Shown here: positions 32,904 through 33,408 of the stretch, piece by piece | Layout of the letters: each line of letters starts with the position of its first letter | Numbering within the stretch: the stretch's first letter is position 1 | DNA from: Methylococcaceae bacterium UBA659 | GTDB taxonomy: Bacteria > Pseudomonadota > Gammaproteobacteria > Methylococcales > Methylomonadaceae | DNA: 33,408 nucleotides | Direction of reading: 5' to 3' | NCBI GenBank assembly: GCA_002299495.1 | Contig: DBNZ01000001.1 | Coordinates: 11,219-44,626, forward strand | The notes under the pieces: model-generated | The model's input: only the letters and a program-made list of their open reading frames with translations | The model's database searches: none | Told to the model about the DNA's origin: nothing | Position numbers and translations under genes: made by a program

Positions 32904-33408
32904 CTACCAAACCCGGGGCTTGAATGCGCCGTCGTTGCGAATCAGCAAATGGTCGCCGGATTGCGCGATCACAAACAAGCCCTTCTGGTAAGCATAGACG
33001 GCGACGTTGTCGGGCATCACCATCCCCGTGACCGCGCCCATGACACGCTTGCCTTGATAGCTTGGCAGCAGGCGTTTCAGTTTGCCTAAGCGTTCTAAAT
33101 GGGCGTTGACATCGTCAATGCTCAACGTGCTTTTGCACTCGATGGCCACCACATCGCTGTCGTTGACCACCAGCAAGTCCACTTCGATGCCTTCATCGCC
33201 GCGCTGGGCCTCGACGTTGCGGTGCACCTCGTGAACCGCTATGCCTTGTTCCCGAAACAGGCGCACGGCGGCGGGGCGCACCATTTCCTCGACAAAGTCC
33301 CCGAGCTTGTTGCCCAGCCGCCCGATGCTGGCGGTCATGGCCTTGATCTTTTTGTCGGTTTCCTGCATCTGGCGGTCGATTTCTTGCCTCCGGCGGTCGG
33401 CTTCTTGC
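32904..33408 (-). CDS. coiled-coil PD-(D/E)XK nuclease-like protein, 5' end cut
   Basis: The frame stays open to the right edge, so the gene is truncated by the window; an internal ATG at 33366-33368 is unlikely to be the start because the coding-strand sequence before it continues a charged heptad-like pattern (QEADRRRQEIDRQMQETDKK). The rest has GRLGNKLGDFVEEMVRPAAVRLF, then VHRNVEAQRGDEGIEVDLLVVN and VVAIECKSTLS. The D of EVDLL and the ECK fit the PD-(D/E)XK nuclease core. Similar proteins (DUF3782-like, coiled coil plus endonuclease-like domain) are widespread and uncharacterised, common in cyanobacteria and in methanotrophs and other proteobacteria. Its role is unknown; cytosolic by composition. 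The amidase lies about 210 bases downstream on the same strand. Confidence 0.8.
   Translation of the reverse strand, partial: QEADRRRQEIDRQMQETDKKIKAMTASIGRLGNKLGDFVEEMVRPAAVRLFREQGIAVHEVHRNVEAQRGDEGIEVDLLVVNDSDVVAIECKSTLSIDDVNAHLERLGKLKRLLPSYQGKRVMGAVTGMVMPDNVAVYAYQKGLFVIAQSGDHLLIRNDGAFKPRVW

Overview
The window looks like chromosomal DNA from a gammaproteobacterium, most likely a type I methanotroph (Methylococcales). This is inferred from gene content: a clustered gnd-zwf-pgl oxidative pentose phosphate set (the dissimilatory ribulose monophosphate route in methylotrophs), a PEP-CTERM/exosortase-associated acyltransferase, acetate kinase, recC, lpxD, glnS and a TgpA-type transglutaminase. 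No methane-oxidation gene is present, so the placement is moderate. I see no insertion sequence, integrase, phage gene or CRISPR array.

Layout. (1) 254-7149, minus strand: recC, gnd, zwf, pgl in that transcription order with short gaps and a candidate terminator near 149-190. Just upstream, on the same strand, are two identical tRNA-Phe(GAA) genes (7205-7280, 7343-7418) with a good sigma70-type promoter at 7433-7461. (2) 7419-7693: non-coding, with a long inverted-repeat element and a perfect palindrome beside a TTGACA box. (3) 7694-13935, plus strand: a 1114-residue GT2-GT4 double glycosyltransferase, two different sulfotransferase-fold proteins and an lpxD homologue, probably one operon for a sulfated surface glycan or modified lipid A. 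(4) 14119-17878, plus strand: two overlapping genes. The first is CBS-PP2C/SpoIIE phosphatase-HATPase. The second is STAS-STAS fused to a domain resembling a PhnD-type substrate-binding protein but with no export signal. This looks like an RsbU/RsbW/RsbV-style partner switch folded into two polypeptides and is the strongest candidate here for an undescribed system.

(5) 17933-19894, minus: an isolated tgpA-like transglutaminase. (6) 20036-21700, plus: glnS. (7) 22044-22802, plus: an exosortase-type acyltransferase preceded by a heptamer tandem repeat. (8) 22854-29713, minus: a five-gene tight directon in the order msrB, M18 aminopeptidase, yfiR, CHASE8-like/HAMP/PAS/GGDEF/EAL protein, TonB-dependent receptor. 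Its yfiR-GGDEF/EAL-receptor part is a periplasm-to-c-di-GMP signalling module. (9) 30009-31202, minus: ackA, with a 340-base non-coding stretch upstream holding a palindromic repeat element. (10) 31543-32694, minus: AMIN plus Amidase_3 cell-wall amidase. (11) 32904 to the right edge, minus: a coiled-coil plus PD-(D/E)XK-type nuclease-like protein, cut by the window end.

All functions are read from motifs and remembered family patterns; no search was run. Start codons were changed from the longest frame where that frame began with TTG or had a poor leader, and this is stated per gene.
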